In this document: positions 1 through 13,617 of the stretch, piece after piece
How the letters are laid out: every line of letters begins with the position of its first letter
Position numbering within the stretch: position 1 is the stretch's first letter
Source of the DNA: Saxidomus purpurata
Taxonomy: Eukaryota > Mollusca > Bivalvia > Venerida > Veneridae
Length of the DNA stretch: 64,000 nucleotides
Assembly: GCA_022818135.1 (NCBI GenBank)
Contig: JAFMSR010000019.1
Coordinates: 34,292,362 to 34,356,361, forward strand
Direction: 5' to 3'
Notes under the pieces: generated by a model
Database searches by the model: none
What the model was told of the DNA's origin: nothing
What the model saw: only the letters and a program-made list of their open reading frames with translations
Translations under genes and position numbers: made by a program

Positions 1-729
1 TTGTTATATGTAAACTAAAGAAGCCTAATATATATATATAAAAAAAAAAAAAGGGAATAAAAAGTTCCTTATATCCGAAATGTCGCTATTCCGTGGTGTA
101 GAGCATAAGTTGCCGCTCTCCGGAGGATGGGGGACCCACTGGGGTTTAGCGGCTAGAGAGGGACTCGATAGCGAGTGGACAGTTGAGCAACAACTAGGAA
201 ACTAGTAACAAGCTGCCGTGGACGAACAATGCATTCCACGCCCTCCTATTACACCATCGCGTTTGCATAATCATCGACAATTTGACGCACCTACGTAATA
301 ATCCTTACTTTTAGGAGAATTATGTCTTGAGGAGATATATTGTTTTTGCCATGTCTGTCTGTCTGTCCGTCCGTCTGTCCGGCAAAATAGTGTCCGCTCC
401 GTATCTCCTAAACCCCATGGCGGTCATTATTTGAGGATACTCTTCATTGTGGAGGTGCTCTTATTTTTGTAAGCATCGATTTCATTGGATGAAAAATAGT
501 CATGAATATTCATGCATTACGAAGTTTTGCCAGTCTATTTTCCCACGGTATATGACGGAGAGAAGCGGCAGGAATTAACCGTGGGTTCCGACGATGATTT
601 TGTGGTGGTGGAGAAAGTTAGCTATGACGTAAAATAACCATTTTATTATCAAAATAAAAAATTACTTCCCTTTATAATTTCCTTTACAATAATTATATTA
701 ATATATTGATAATTTTCCATTGAATAAAT

Positions 730-1085
730 TGTGGCCCGTCCCAGGTTGTCTAATCAGGCCCTAGTTATCACCGTGACCGGCCCATGAGCATATCGATGCC
801 CTGTTCGTCATCGAGGGGGCCCGGTTATTACCGAGACCCATATGTTTAACGTGGCTCCATGTAGTCTATCATTGAGGCCCGTCCCATGTTGTCTATCATC
901 GAGGACCCATAAAGTCTATCATCGAGGCCCGTCCGATGCTGTCTATTACCGAGGACCCATATTGTTTATCACCGTGGCCCGTCCCATGTAGTCTATCATT
1001 GAGGCCCGTCCCATGTTGTCTATCATCGAGGACCCATGAAGTCTATCATCGAGGCCCGTCCCATGTTGTCTATTACCGAGATCAA
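730..1085. repeat. 27-28-bp minisatellite
   Basis: About 12-13 imperfect units built on GTCTATCATCGAGG plus CCCGTCCCATGTT or ACCCATGAA, with at least two alternating unit types. No convincing reading frame; a predicted minus-strand peptide with repeated MGRA/MID is a by-product of the repeat. Confidence 0.85.
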
Positions 1086-1159
1086 ATGTAGTCTGCAGCC
1101 AATCTTGAAGGCTGTACATGTCTTCCGATTCTGGTAGAGAGAAGCAAAAGGTTCGTTCT

Positions 1160-1440
1160 AAGAAATGTTTGAAAAAATAAAGTGCTCCAAACTCTCTGAA
1201 AGTAACATATGTAAGAGCGAAAAGTGAAATAAAAAGTTTCTTTAGAATGAATTCCTGTTCAGTGCGTATATCTGTTTGAAAGTACATGTATACGCTATCA
1301 AATAATAAAGCGTTACAAACGTTTTTCAACATCCCATTATAACCATATAGCGTAGCGGTGCCTTAAAATCAAATCCCAAGCACATTTTCAATGGATTTTG
1401 GCAAATTGCTATCTAATTATTTTTTATTGTTTATGGTCCC
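1160..1440. mobile_element. Old, diverged copy of MITE family 1
   Basis: Internal landmarks of the family at 55158 and 58998 are recognisable in order: AATAAAGTGCTCCAAACT, TAAAGCGTTACAAACG, ATATAGCGTAGCGGTGCC and CATTTTCAATGGATTT. The terminal inverted repeats are lost. Confidence 0.6.
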
Positions 1441-1489
1441 GGCCGACCGTGGGATTTCTCCCCTGGTGATCTCGCCAAGACCCCAGTAT

Positions 1490-1577
1490 GACTTCTGGGT
1501 GCTTTGGGGCTCGTTTTGGGGAGGCTGCGTTTTTGGTACGTGGCATTCCCTGTTTGATATTATTTTTGTTTTTTTCT
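1490..1577 (+). mobile_element. 3'-end fragment of the Penelope-like element
   Basis: Matches the last about 85 bases of the element at 51827 (GACTTCTGGGTGCT... to TTGATATTATTTTTG), plus orientation, with no (GT)n tract left. It lies inside a diverged MITE-like sequence. Confidence 0.7.
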
Positions 1578-1942
1578 AGGTATACTGATATCTAACGAAA
1601 TATGAAAATCTAGGGAGTGTTGTTTTATTTGACTCTATATACCTAGTCAGTTTTGTCCAGATATTATGACTATTTACCAAAATTGTGTAAAAATGCCATT
1701 TGCCAAAATATATCTGTGCCAGTTTCTAGACAGTGGCAGACACACGTTTACAGCGGATATTGGTGCTTGAACCACTTTGCCTCGTGGTTTCTTTCTGTGT
1801 TGTATCGCAGTAGAGCGTTTTTGTAAAAAAAAAAAAATAGCGCAGTCAAAAAGATGTCTAGACACCATCTTTCCTAGCATTTACTTTTATACTGGAATAT
1901 ACCATATTAGAAATTGATTTTTTTAACCTAAAGCTAAGAGCG

Positions 1943-2431
1943 GGCATAACTGATGTCAAAATAAATAACCTAAAACATAAATAATAGAATGTTTGGAAGT
2001 ATTATAATCTATGTAGAGTTGTTGTTGTCCACTTAATCGGTAGATAGCGAATGTATTTAAAAAGGCCTTCATCTCTGTATTGATTAATTGTGGTAAAATC
2101 TAGCAGATTATATTCTCGAACCATAGATGTGTTTAACGCACGTAAAATAATAAATAAATAAGATTTCAAAGAATAACATATGTCGAAAATGCCTCATTTT
2201 ACCACAATTAATCAATACAGAGGCTTTATGTAATAAATCGCATCCACCCATTAATTGTAAGACAACAACTCTACATAGATTACTGAATGGTTCACGGTAC
2301 TGCAGTATATTTTAAACTGCTGATTTTATCGATAAAGACTGGGAATTCATAGCTGAAACTTCAAGGTTACATTATAATACTTCAAAAGATTATATAATTT
2401 ATATTTTGAGGTTATTTTGTTTGGCACCAGT
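1943..2431. mobile_element. Fold-back (long inverted repeat) element
   Basis: Two nested inverted repeats: 1943-2010 against 2362-2431 (GTCAAAATAAATAACCT versus AGGTTATTTTGTTTGGC) and 2008-2103 against 2197-2282 (TCTATGTAGAGTTGTTGTTG versus CAACAACTCTACATAGA). The right arm has an about 75-base insertion absent from the left. Pieces of the same family recur at 19145-19330, 62220-62310, 62800-62930 and 63346-63580. Confidence 0.75.
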
Positions 2432-2519
2432 ATGGCCCTTTAATTGAACACATATTCTATGTTTCGAAAATAATATGAAATAAGGCACTGCCTAGAATTG
2501 GGAGTTATCCACACACCGA

Positions 2520-3060
2520 GACATAAGACTAGTCGTCCCCCCCCCAGAAAGTAAGGATAATCAACTCAATAAGGCTAGTCATCCTAAGAAGTCTCAAGAC
2601 TGCTGTTGATAACTAAATCTCAAAATATTGACCAGAAATTATTCCAAAGTTCCGGTCATTGTAACATTGATCTATGACCTCAAAACCAATAGGGATCATC
2701 TATAGGCTGCAGGCAACCATCTCAGCAAGTTTGATGAATTGAATGAAGTTGTGACCTGTGGAGTGTTATCAAGGAAAGGCTTACAGTGGTCACTGTGCTT
2801 GACCTCTGACCCTCGAAACAATAGTAATCATTTACATGTTGCACGCAACCTTTGAGTTAATTGAATGAAAATTATGGCCTGTAGAGCGATATCAGGGAAA
2901 TGCTTTTGAAGGTCATTGACTCATTGTGTCCTTGACCTTTGACCCACTGACCCTAAATAAAATAGGATCATCTTCAGGTTGCAGGTTACATTCTGAAAGC
3001 AAGTTTCATGAAAGTCAAAAGAAATGTTTAAGGACAGAAAGATATGAACCAGAGTTTCCT
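2520..3060. repeat. Degenerate tandem interspersed repeat
   Basis: About three to four units of roughly 140 bases sharing GACCTCTGACC/CCTTTGACC, GGATCATC, AGGTTGCAGGCAACC and GTTGTGACCTGTGGAGTG-like blocks. The class is common in bivalve introns and intergenic DNA. Confidence 0.6.
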
Positions 3061-3629
3061 TATACTTGTAACTAAATATGTATCAAGTACAATACTACAT
3101 GTCTTGGTTTCTCTGAGATGCTGCGCTATCTGACTTCTATCTCTGGCAGCAATTCGGTGTTTTCCTATAGAAAGAATTATATGTATCATGCCATCACTCT
3201 GACAACTGTCTGATAAAGCCTGTCTGAAAACAGCAATTCAGTGGCATCAGAACAAATTTCCTTGTTTAAACCTTTGACATTGTCAAGATTCCCCTACTTT
3301 TTGCCGGTCTCCTTTCACAATGTTTATATAAATTAGAAATGTTAATTTCAGCAGAAAACAACAAAACATCTTAAAGTAAACTAAACACTACACCGTACAG
3401 CAAATAACGATTGAGGAATTTTACAAAGCTATTTCAGCAGGCATGCCCTATTCATTTGATGAAATTGGAAAAAAAACATTGCCTCTAGATCGAGATCGAG
3501 CAGTTAATACTCACATCAGTTACAACACTTGGTGTCAGATTGTAGGTGGGTGTTTATAAAATGAATTGTTCGAAGTAAAAAAGAATACACAGAGTCACCA
3601 GCCAGTTTTCGTGGTATTAAACAATTATC

Positions 3630-4080
3630 AACTGGTATGAGACGCCTAAATACGTTTCCACAGACTTACATTATAAGGGTTTCTCCCGGTGCGACTACCC
3701 AAAATCTCACCGACTGCTGAAATGAACTTTATTGTAAAATCATCCTAGTCCCACATACAAATAACCAAATTTATACATGTGATCCAATACTTTATGCCAG
3801 TAATTTGGAGCTCAATGACACCATCCCCATTGTTGTGGCAGTTTTAGTGGTCACCGACCAAATATGTCAGTATTTTCAAATATCAAATATTTTGATTATA
3901 ATTTATATCCAGATTTCATTTGTGATCCATCATTCAGCGACTATTTCAAAATAATGTTACTTGCATGCATCCACCTAGTTTCAGCCAATCAGCAATCAAA
4001 CACATAGTGTAGGTCCGCATGTTCCCTAGACAAAATAACCTGCTTCCGGTTTTCACCGATTTAGGCGTCTTATACCTAAA
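3630..4080. repeat. Possible fold-back element with 15-bp arms
   Basis: ATGAGACGCCTAAAT near 3637 is matched in inverse by ATTTAGGCGTCTTAT near 4060, with CAGACTTAC shortly inside or outside on both sides. Arms are short and the interior is not recognisable, so confidence is low. Confidence 0.35.
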
Positions 4081-4629
4081 GTAAACCAGTTTTAGGTATG
4101 ACTACACTAAATCTTTTTCCATAGACTTACTGTATAACATTTAAGCACGGTCCGCATACAAAAACATTCGTTGAATAGTAACACTCCAATAAATCGGTAG
4201 AACCACCTTAGTCACACCCCAAAATGCCCTTTTTATATACATATTGTGATACTTTATAGCCGAAAATTGCACTAGTAGGACACCACCCCCTCGTCTGTAG
4301 GATTTTTGTTTACATTCTGTCAATAAAATCAATAATTTCAGAAAGCCATAGAACACCGTAAAATTAATCAGAAAATTAATAAACTATTTTCTCAAAATCA
4401 TTCAAGACTGCTTTTTGAATCGAAATTTAGCGCAGTATTTTTGCAATGATGTTGATAAAAATATATAACAGGTTTTATGACATCTATATCTCATGACATA
4501 ACGATTGCAATATGAAAAGACATTGTTTTAAAGTGAAAAGATTATGATTCTATGATTATATCAATAACTTGTCAGTAATTTTTCTTTTAACTGTATCATT
4601 GTTTTCAAAAAAACCCTTTGACTGTCGCT

Positions 4630-7375
4630 ATTTGGCGAAAAAGATTGCCCCTAACTAATCCAGCAGATAGGGTCCCTACCTGATTAAGCAGGATAGGGCC
4701 CCTAACTAATCAAGAAGAAAATGGCCCCTAACAAATCAAGCTGAATGGCCCCCAACTAATCAAGCTAAATGGCACCTAACTTGTCAAGCAGAATATGGCC
4801 CTTAACTAATCAAGCTGAATATGGCCCCTTACTTATCAAGCAGAATATGGCCCCTAACTAATCAAGCAGAATATGGCCCCTTACTTATCAAGCAGAATAT
4901 GGCCCCTAACTAATCAAGCAGAATATGGCCCCTACTTATCAAGCAGAATATGGCCCTTAACTAATCAAGCAGAATATGGCCCCTTACTTATCAAGCAGAA
5001 TATGGCCCCTAACTAATCAAGCAGAATATGGCCCCTTACTTATCAAGCAGAATATGGCCTCTAACTAATCAAGCAGAATATGGCCCCTTACTTATCAAGC
5101 TGAATATGGCCTCTAACTAATCAAGCAGAATATGGCCCCTTACTTATCAAGCAGAATATGGCCCCTAACTAATCAAGCAGAATATGGCCCCTAACTAATC
5201 AAGCAGAATATGGCCCCTAACTTATCAAGCAAAATATGGCCCCTAAACTAATCAAGCTGAATATGGACTCTAACTAATCAAGCAGGATATGGCCCCTAAC
5301 TAATCAAGCTGAATATGACCCCTAACAAATCAAGTGAATGGCCCCTAAGTAATCAAGCTGAATAGCCCCTAACTAATCAAGCTGAATGGCCCCTAACTAA
5401 TCAAGAAGAATATGGCCCCTAACTAATCAAGATGAATATGGCCCCTAACTTATGAAGCAGAATATAGCCCCTAACTAATCAAGCAGAATATTGCCCCTTA
5501 CTAATAAAGCAGAATATGGCCCCTAACTAATCAAGCTGAATGGCCCCCAACTAATCATGCAGAATGGCCCCTAACAAATCAAGCTGAATTGGCCCTAACT
5601 AATCGAGCAGAATATGGCCCCTAACTAATCAAGCTGAATATGGCCCTTAACTAATCAAGCCGAATGGCCCCTAACAAATCAAGCTGAATGGGTCCCTAAT
5701 TAATCAAGCTGAATGGCCCCTACCTAATCAAGCTGAATATGGGCTTAACTAATCAAGCAGAATAGGGCCCCTAACTTATCAAGCTGAATATGGCCCTTAA
5801 CTAATCAAGCAGAATATGGCCCCTAACTAATCAAGCTGAATATGGCCCTTAACTAATCAAGCAGAATATGGCCCCTAACTAATCAAGCTGAATATGGCCC
5901 TGAACTAATCAAGCCGAATGGCCCCTAACAAATCAAGCTGAATGGGCCCCTAATTAATCAAGCTGAATGGCCCCTACCTAATCAAGCTGAATATGGCCCC
6001 TTACTTATCAAGCTGAATATGGCCCTTAACTTATCAAGCAGAATATGGCCCCTAACTAATTAAGCTGAATGGCCCCTAACTAATCAAGCAGAATATGGCC
6101 CCTAACTTATCAAGCTGAATATGGCCCTTAACTAATCAAGCTGAATGGCCCCTAACAAATCAAGCTGAATGGGCCCTAATTAATCAAGCTGAATGGCCCC
6201 TAACTATTCAAGCTGAATATGGCCTTTAACGTATCAAGCTGAATGGCCCCTAACTTATCAAGCTGAATATGGCCCCTAACTTATCAAGCTGAATATGGCC
6301 CCTAAATAATCAAGCAGAAAATGGCCCCAAACTAATTAAGCAGAATGGCCCCTAACCTATCAAGCAGAATGGCCCCTAACAAATCAAGCTGAATGGGCCC
6401 TAACAAATCAAGCTGAATGGCCCCTAACTAATCAAGCTGAATGGTTCCTAACTATTCAAGCTTAATGGCCAGTTACTAACCAATCTGAATACGGCCCCTA
6501 ACTAATCAAGATGAATATGGCCCCTTACTTATCAAACAGAATATGGCCTCTAACTTATCAATCAAAATATGGCCCCAAACTTATCAAATAGAGTATGGCC
6601 CCAAACAGAACAGAACATAGCCCCTTACTAATCAAGCAGAATATTGCCCCTTACTAATAAAGCAGAATATGGCCCCTTCGTCCAACTAATCATGCAGAAT
6701 GGCCCCTAACATATCAAGCTGAATTGGCCCTAACTAATCAAGCAGAATATGGCCCCTAACTAATCAAGCTGAATATGGCCCTTAACTAATCAAGAAGAAT
6801 AGGGCCCCTAACTTATCAAGCTGAATATGGCCCTTAACTAATCAAGCAGAATATGGCCCCTAACTAATTAAGCTGAATGGCCCCTAACTAATCAAGCAGA
6901 ATATGGCCCCTAACTAATCAAGCTGAATATGGGCCTTAACTAATCAAGAAGAATGGCCCCTAACAAATCAAGCTGAATGGGCCCTAATTAATCAAGCTGA
7001 ATGGCCCCTAACTAATCAAGCTGAATATGGCCCCTATCTAATCAAGCAGAAGATGGCCCCTAACTAATTAAGCTGAATGGCCCCTAATTAATCAAGCTGA
7101 ATGGCCCATAACAAATCAAGCTGAATGGGCCCTAAATAATCAAGCTGAATGGTCCCATACTATTCAAGCTGAATGGCCAGTTACTAATCAATCTGAATAC
7201 GGCCCTTAACTAATCAAGCTGAATATGGCCCCTTACTTATCAAACAGAATATGGCCCCTAACTTATCAATCAAAATATGGCCCCAACCTTATCAAATAGA
7301 GTATGGCCCCAAACTAATCAAGCAGAATATGGCCACCAATTAATCACGCATAATAGCCCCTAATTAATCAAGCAG
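4630..7375. repeat. 2.7-kb minisatellite, 24/26-bp units
   Basis: More than 100 units of GGCCCCTAACTAATCAAGCA followed by GAATAT (26 bp) or of a 24-bp form with CTGAAT. Unit types alternate locally (for example CTTACTTATC with CTAACTAATC at about 4820-5110), and blocks of several units recur, showing higher-order structure. Unit lengths are not multiples of 3 and the unit contains TAA/TGA stops, so it is not coding. Confidence 0.97.
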
Positions 7376-8995
7376 AAGTCTTACTACGTGTAGTAAGGCG
7401 TTATAAATTTCAAGGTGGGCGAAGCCCACGTGACTTTTTTGGTATTTTCACATAGCTCTGCGAGTTTATTTAAAACCTTGGCTCAACCACAAAATGAAAG
7501 TTATTATACCTTTCTATTTTTTCCCAATAAAGTCTCAGTTTTCATAACTATTTTATATAGAACAATAAATTATAAGAAAACGTTTAAAATGTTTCATTCC
7601 TGAAAAAACTACATTACATAAACGTTAAAATATTATAAAAGGGAGGTAATTGTATTGACGAGTCTGTTACATGTGTATCACCCTCTTTAAAAGACTGAGT
7701 ACAGTCCTGACTATAAAACACATTATATAAGCATTAATATTGTTTAATAAATTGTTATAAAGAATCACCTTTTCAATAAATAATAAATGATTAATAAATA
7801 AGACATTTCAGAACATTTCTTAAATTGCCTTTAACATGGTCTCAACAGTTAAACTGGTACACTACATTGACCGATTTTTGATAGTTCTTCAACAAAATAA
7901 CTTAAAACAAAATTTACAAAAATCATACTCACATTTCTTGTTTATTTGGTAGAACCCCACCACCTCGGAAGTGTGCTCCCCACAACTTCATTTCACCTAA
8001 TTTTGTGGCGGTAGAGAAAGTTAGCTATGACCTAAAATAATATAATGAAAAAATATAACATTACAAATTATACAATAAAGCTACTTCCCTTTATAATTTC
8101 CTTCAATATTTATTTAAATATATTTATATTTTTCCATTATATAAAATATTTACGCTACCATATAAGTTAAAATTGATAAATAAATTTAAGTAAAGTTATA
8201 CAATTTGCCAAAATTAAGGTATTATTATACCATTACCTTTACCTTAAAATTATATATATATATTTTTAAAAACGTCATTCTCCCTCAAAGACTTGAGGAA
8301 AAGTTATTTGTGGCGCCTGAAATTCAGTAAGGCTTCATCACGCTGTACCGGCGAAACGTAACATGGCCCAAACAAAGCCTGCCCAGGCTGATTTTATAAC
8401 AAAATCCAAGGGAGTATGAAATATATCTAGTGTATTTTATACAGTGTATATATAGTTACTCGCAACTTCTGAAGAAACGAATGAGAGGGATGGTTAACTG
8501 AGTTTTCTGGCATGGGTAAAATCACCGGGAACGCCGATCGTAGATATAAGAAAACAAACTGTGTAACAACTCACAAGTGCACATCTCATTTCTACTATGA
8601 TGTTACATGTATATTGCGATGTAAAATTACAGAACTCTGCCTCTTTTATAATATCTAGGCCCATTATTTTATTTTGCATGTTTGATATTTTGTATATGTA
8701 TATAGATCTACGTGCTATGACCAAAAAATAATAGATCTAAATTAATAATATGACTATAACATTTGCACGAATATTGGACACATATTAAAAGAATTACTTC
8801 CCTTTAAAGTTTCCTTTACTCATTATATACATTTTAAAGTACTGCTTCATTTAATAAAATTAGTGGTCTGCCATAAATATAAAAATACATAAATTGTATC
8901 AGAAAAGTAATACAGTATTTGTCAAATTTTAGATATATCTTACTACCTTAACATTAGAAGATTTATGATATATATAAACATTTTCACAGTTTTGG
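7376..8995. other. Gene-free, AT-rich repeat-derived DNA
   Basis: No credible exon. The block 7996-8165 (GTGGCGGTAGAGAAAGTTAG, then ACTTCCCTTTATAATTTCCT) repeats 605-725. The block at 8311-8400 (GCGCCTGAAATTCAGTAAGG) resembles 9056-9160, indicating another interspersed family. Confidence 0.5.
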
Positions 8996-11900
8996 TTTTA
9001 AGATTTGGTTTCCCCCCATAGATTTGGGTAGTTTATTTGGGAAAAAAAGATTTGTTGCGCCTGAATAACAGTAAGGCAACCAGAACACCCAATGTGACCC
9101 TGTGTGAGAGCGAAAGTCAACGTTATCACCGACCAAGGTTTCAGTGGAAAAGACAAGCGTTGTCCCCCAGTCTAAAATCACACTTAACAACGTACCCTTA
9201 TAATAAAATTGTAAAATTACAATCTTATCGAAAATGAATATCATTTTGTCATGTGTTGCCCAAAATACTGAGATAGACGATTAAAATTAGTCCCGAAAGT
9301 ATGTAATAAATGGTCCAACTCAAGTAAATGTGTGTCTCTTTTGAAATCAGAAAACAACTGTATAATGATAAAGTAAGGTAAATTTCTTAAGAGGCATTCA
9401 AAATTAGAATTAATTAAAAAAAATAAAATATTCGTTTGTAATATGCCAATGGTTTATTAGAAGAAATTATGACAGATAATGTTAGTAAATTAATTTATTT
9501 TAATGTAAACATTTGTTTATACATCTTAGACGATGTCCGTATTTCTTTATTCTAAATAAATTGTTAAAATACACTCCGCATGTAACATAATTATATGGAA
9601 TATATTTGTATGTATTTTGTTCGTTGCCAAAGTCATGTAAATGATGATTTGCAATAAAAGTATTGTTGTATTGTTGTTGTTGTTGTATAATACTTTATAC
9701 TCCTGAAGAAACAAGTGAGAAAATGACTTGCTTCTATTACGTGTAAAGGCGGCTAGAATGTGTACAGGTGGGACATGCGATTAGACTGTGAACGGGTGGT
9801 GAGGTCTATAGCCTAAGAATCTCTGTACCCACCCGACCCTTTGTGTTAGAAAGCTCGCAGGCTTGCTACAGTGTACTGGTCTTTCACACAAACGACGGTA
9901 AAATGTATGCCTTTACACATACTGTTGCACTAATGAAACTTATACTCTATCTAAAAAAAGAAAAGAAAATTAGAATCGTATTTTATTGAGACCTGTTGAA
10001 AACTCTCAATTGATACTAGATCTACATGTACTATACAAATATTACAATTACATCTTCTACGTAAAACGAAAAGAAGTGTGAAAAATAGGTGTATTTTTGC
10101 CCAATATCCCGAGACAGTGATTTTATACAACCAGCTGTAAATATTGTTAGAATAACGAATATCAGCTGATTGTTATAATTCCTCCATCTTCGTTACTTTC
10201 GGAAAGTTTTTGTCTCAAGGCTGTCGTATATTTTATTCTCTTGATTTTAAAAATAAATAATAATTTAGGATCGTAGTATCATGACTATCGCGTGAATTTG
10301 ACCCCTGACCCGCAGCTATGACCTTTAATGTTTTCCTCAATTAATGTACGCTAAAAGTACATGTTCTAGTGCTCAACCTCAAACTAAAAGCCTCACGTTA
10401 TCTGAGGCGCAAAAAAGTATTACGATTTTCGTAAACCGTCTTATCAAGAGGTACATTACCAATGCTGGTGTTTATGTATAATAGTAAAATATATTAAATA
10501 TCAAGTTAATGTGAAAGTTTATTTTGAGAAAAACCCTACGGTTTTTTCATAACTTCTGTTAAGTTTAATAATCGAAATAGTAATAAATATTTTTGACACA
10601 TCTTACTAACTCTAAATTTAAAAAAGAATATATAATTACCTCCCTTTATTTTTATTTCGATATGTGTAGTAGAAAACATAAACGAAACCAACATATTAGT
10701 TTCGTTATAAAGACAAGTTTCTCAGCCATAATGTTCCATACTGGGTTCTTTCAATTAACCGGACAGAATACTGCAGATATAAACATGAACTTTTCACACA
10801 ACATACTTCGGTCTCGTCTGCACGCATCCGTTTATATACAGAAGTAGACATATTGGTTTTTTTGTTGTTATAGATGACCATGCAGATACACCATTTTTTT
10901 TGAAAACTGTTTTAGGTCGACCCCTGGCACTAAGGATGGTGGTTAGGACGAACAAATCGAAGGACTGAAGGTCTGAAAGGTAAAGGTCTGAAATACTCTG
11001 TTAACTTTGGATACGATTGAATAAATTCAATCGATCCAACAAAAGTATACGTGTCTCCGCTATCGCTGCCAACAATAAATGAAGTCACTAAAGTGAGGTC
11101 TCGGGGCCGACACAAGGTCGGTAAACTAGGTTACCCACCTAACTGCGGTTGGGTCGGCAAAAGGCCCACCAATATAACATTGTCCTCTTTTTTTTAAGCT
11201 TAGGTCTTGCTAATCAGTTCATGAAAATTGTTCAAGGCTATATTTGATTATTAGGCATTTTTTTTGCATAATAAAGAAGATTTTCGTTGTCGTTTTTCCT
11301 AAAACCTAGGATTTTAGGTTGGATAGGTCGGTCGGGGGACTACCTTGTATTATAAATAGTAATTGTGATATTTTTGCGCAAAAAGTATATGAAGTTACTA
11401 AGAATGCGCCTTCAGTAATTTGCGGTTTGGGTATGTATTTTTATATGTATAGCTAGGATAAGACATAAATAAAGAAATAAATAAATTGTCACGTGAGCAT
11501 AAAGAAGTGCTGAATATATAAATAGAAAATTCAAATCACAATGAACTTCGAGTACAGGGCTAATCTTTGTTTATCTTTATTTCTTACGCAAAATTATGCA
11601 GCAGAATCGAAAATAGTGAAACCCATTCAAGTACACTCAAAAATTGATACCCGCTACAGTGGTAGATAGAGGTTTATAATATACATGGTGTGGATTAACT
11701 ATATACCAATATTAAAGGACAGTGCATTTGTGATCAAATTGGATTAAATCGGATTTATTTCAAGGCAAGACGAAGTTGTAAGTATCACTTTACATGTGCC
11801 TTTAAAATGAACAGTGATTTTTTTTAAAAGTTATATCTTAACGTATAATACAGAACAATAATGTAAAAGATATGGATGTCTTAAATAAACAGATGTATAA

Positions 11901-12750
11901 AATTCTGTTTTAATACGCTTGTGCATCAACTGTACATTTTCTTTATAAACGAAAGGTTATTTACATAGAAAATGTGACTTAAAGAGTATTAAATGTTCCA
12001 TGATTTATTACACGATAGAGAATGCGGTCAAAATAAAGTAACAGTAGAGCTCAAGTAACTATCATATTCTTGTTTAGATTGGTTAAAGTCCTGGTTGACC
12101 TTGGGATTTCTCCCCTGGGGAACTTGCAAAGACCCCCATACTTTCATATACACATTGTACCCGCGTCTTCTTCTTTTTGTCACTCAATTTAAAGTACAGC
12201 TAATAAGATGCTTCATTTTGTACTGTTAATTAAAATAATTGATAAAAATGTTGTTGTTTATTTTTTTTAACCGTTGGACCTTATTTTTTTAACATGTTAC
12301 CGAAACCAAATCATTCTTTTTCTTTCTCTTTCTTTTTTCCACATATCCGTTTATCACGGGTTATGAGTCATAAACAAACCCAGTCGATAGGTTAAAATAT
12401 ATGTTGGTATTTATTTAGGCTATATACGATAAATAGGATTATACAGCATGTTGTATATTTAGCAAAGACTATAATATATAATACGGCTTTAAATTACCGA
12501 ATAAATTATAATACTAAATTTAAGTTATGGAATTAGACCATCCCAGCATATTCTTTTAATTTTGTGTTTTTACCTTCAACCCGGAAGACAACGTTAGAGC
12601 ATTTTGTTTACTTTACACTGTATTATTTAGTGCATATAACTATCTATAAATATATCATAAAACATCACGTTGGTAAGAGTGTCAAAAACTGTAAACAGAG
12701 AGGGTGGCACATGCATATATCTAGGTTATAAAACGAATGGATAGTTTAGT
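8996..12750. other. Gene-free, AT-rich region
   Basis: Only short open frames without family resemblance, splice context or codon bias. GTTGTTGTTGTTGTAT microrepeat near 9675. A block around 12085-12135 (TTGGGATTTCTCCCCTGG) is shared with 1450-1485, a short interspersed repeat. Confidence 0.5.
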
Positions 12751-13077
12751 TTAAAGTCCCATGATCGTTTTGAATTTACTGATATTGTAGAATAAATATA
12801 CTGATAGGATAATGATAGAACCATGTTCTATTCACTCTAAAACAATGTTGACATATTTGTTTCTTTTGTATTCAAGTCGCTTTTTCACAAAAAGAGTTAC
12901 CAGGAAGCCTTTTATATTTTTTGCAATGTCATTGAAAATATACTGCTCTATATGATTAACATGTACATCGATTTAAAAAGTAAATTCATTGTTATGAATG
13001 TTTTTGGTACACATAAAGGTCATTTCCGCCGGTAAGACAATAATAGCTTATTATCAATGTGATCCTGGGACTTTAAA
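12751..13077. mobile_element. MITE family 2, full copy
   Basis: Terminal inverted repeat TTTAAAGTCCCATGATC / GATCCTGGGACTTTAAA, 327 bases, no ORF. The interior (TGATAGGATAATGATAGAA, CTCTAAAACAATGTTGACAT) is shared with 16135-16441. Confidence 0.8.
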
Positions 13078-13389
13078 CTATTTTATTTCACATTGACTAT
13101 AGAACAGGTTTTTGCAATTATATTTACTACACTTCGCAATTTCTTTACATGTACGTGTTGTTTTGTTTCATGTGTTTAAACAAAGCATTCTCTAGATATC
13201 TAGATAACAAATTCGTGGTGTGTACAGTACATGTATATACTCTGTCTATAACGAATTCCTTGGGACCATTTAAATTTGTTCTTTATATCCTGAGTATGTT
13301 ATATTCATACATGCAGCATTGTCATTTTACACAAAGAAGTAATTAAAATGGACTTAAAATTATATTTTTTTCCTTTTATCAGATATTTC

Positions 13390-13440
13390 GCTATATCCGA
13401 TTTCGTTATATTGTTACGGAGTTTACTGCATATTTAAAGC
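13390..13440. repeat. 3' end of MITE family 3
   Basis: TTCGCTATATCCGATTTCG followed by ACGGAGTTTACTGCATAT, the terminal part of the family seen whole at 19611 and 32151. Confidence 0.5.
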
Positions 13441-13617
13441 TGGTCAGTCGAAAGTGGCTGAGTAGAATATATGAAGGACAGTTCTGTGAAATATTGTATG
13501 TCTCTTGTATCATGTTTTGGGCGATTCTGTAGACTTATATTCTTGCAACATTTGCCTTTCGGCAGATCCGGCTCAGTTTTAGCGTACTTAGTTGTCTTAG
13601 TTCAGTTTATGCTAATT

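Noticed and set aside
4630..7375. Regular spaced array resembling CRISPR
   Set aside because: Units are directly adjacent with no unique spacers, in a eukaryotic intergenic region; it is a minisatellite.
8984..9244. Two overlapping opposite ORFs of 66-86 codons
   Set aside because: They fall in a repeat block related to 8311-8400, without homology, codon bias or splice context.
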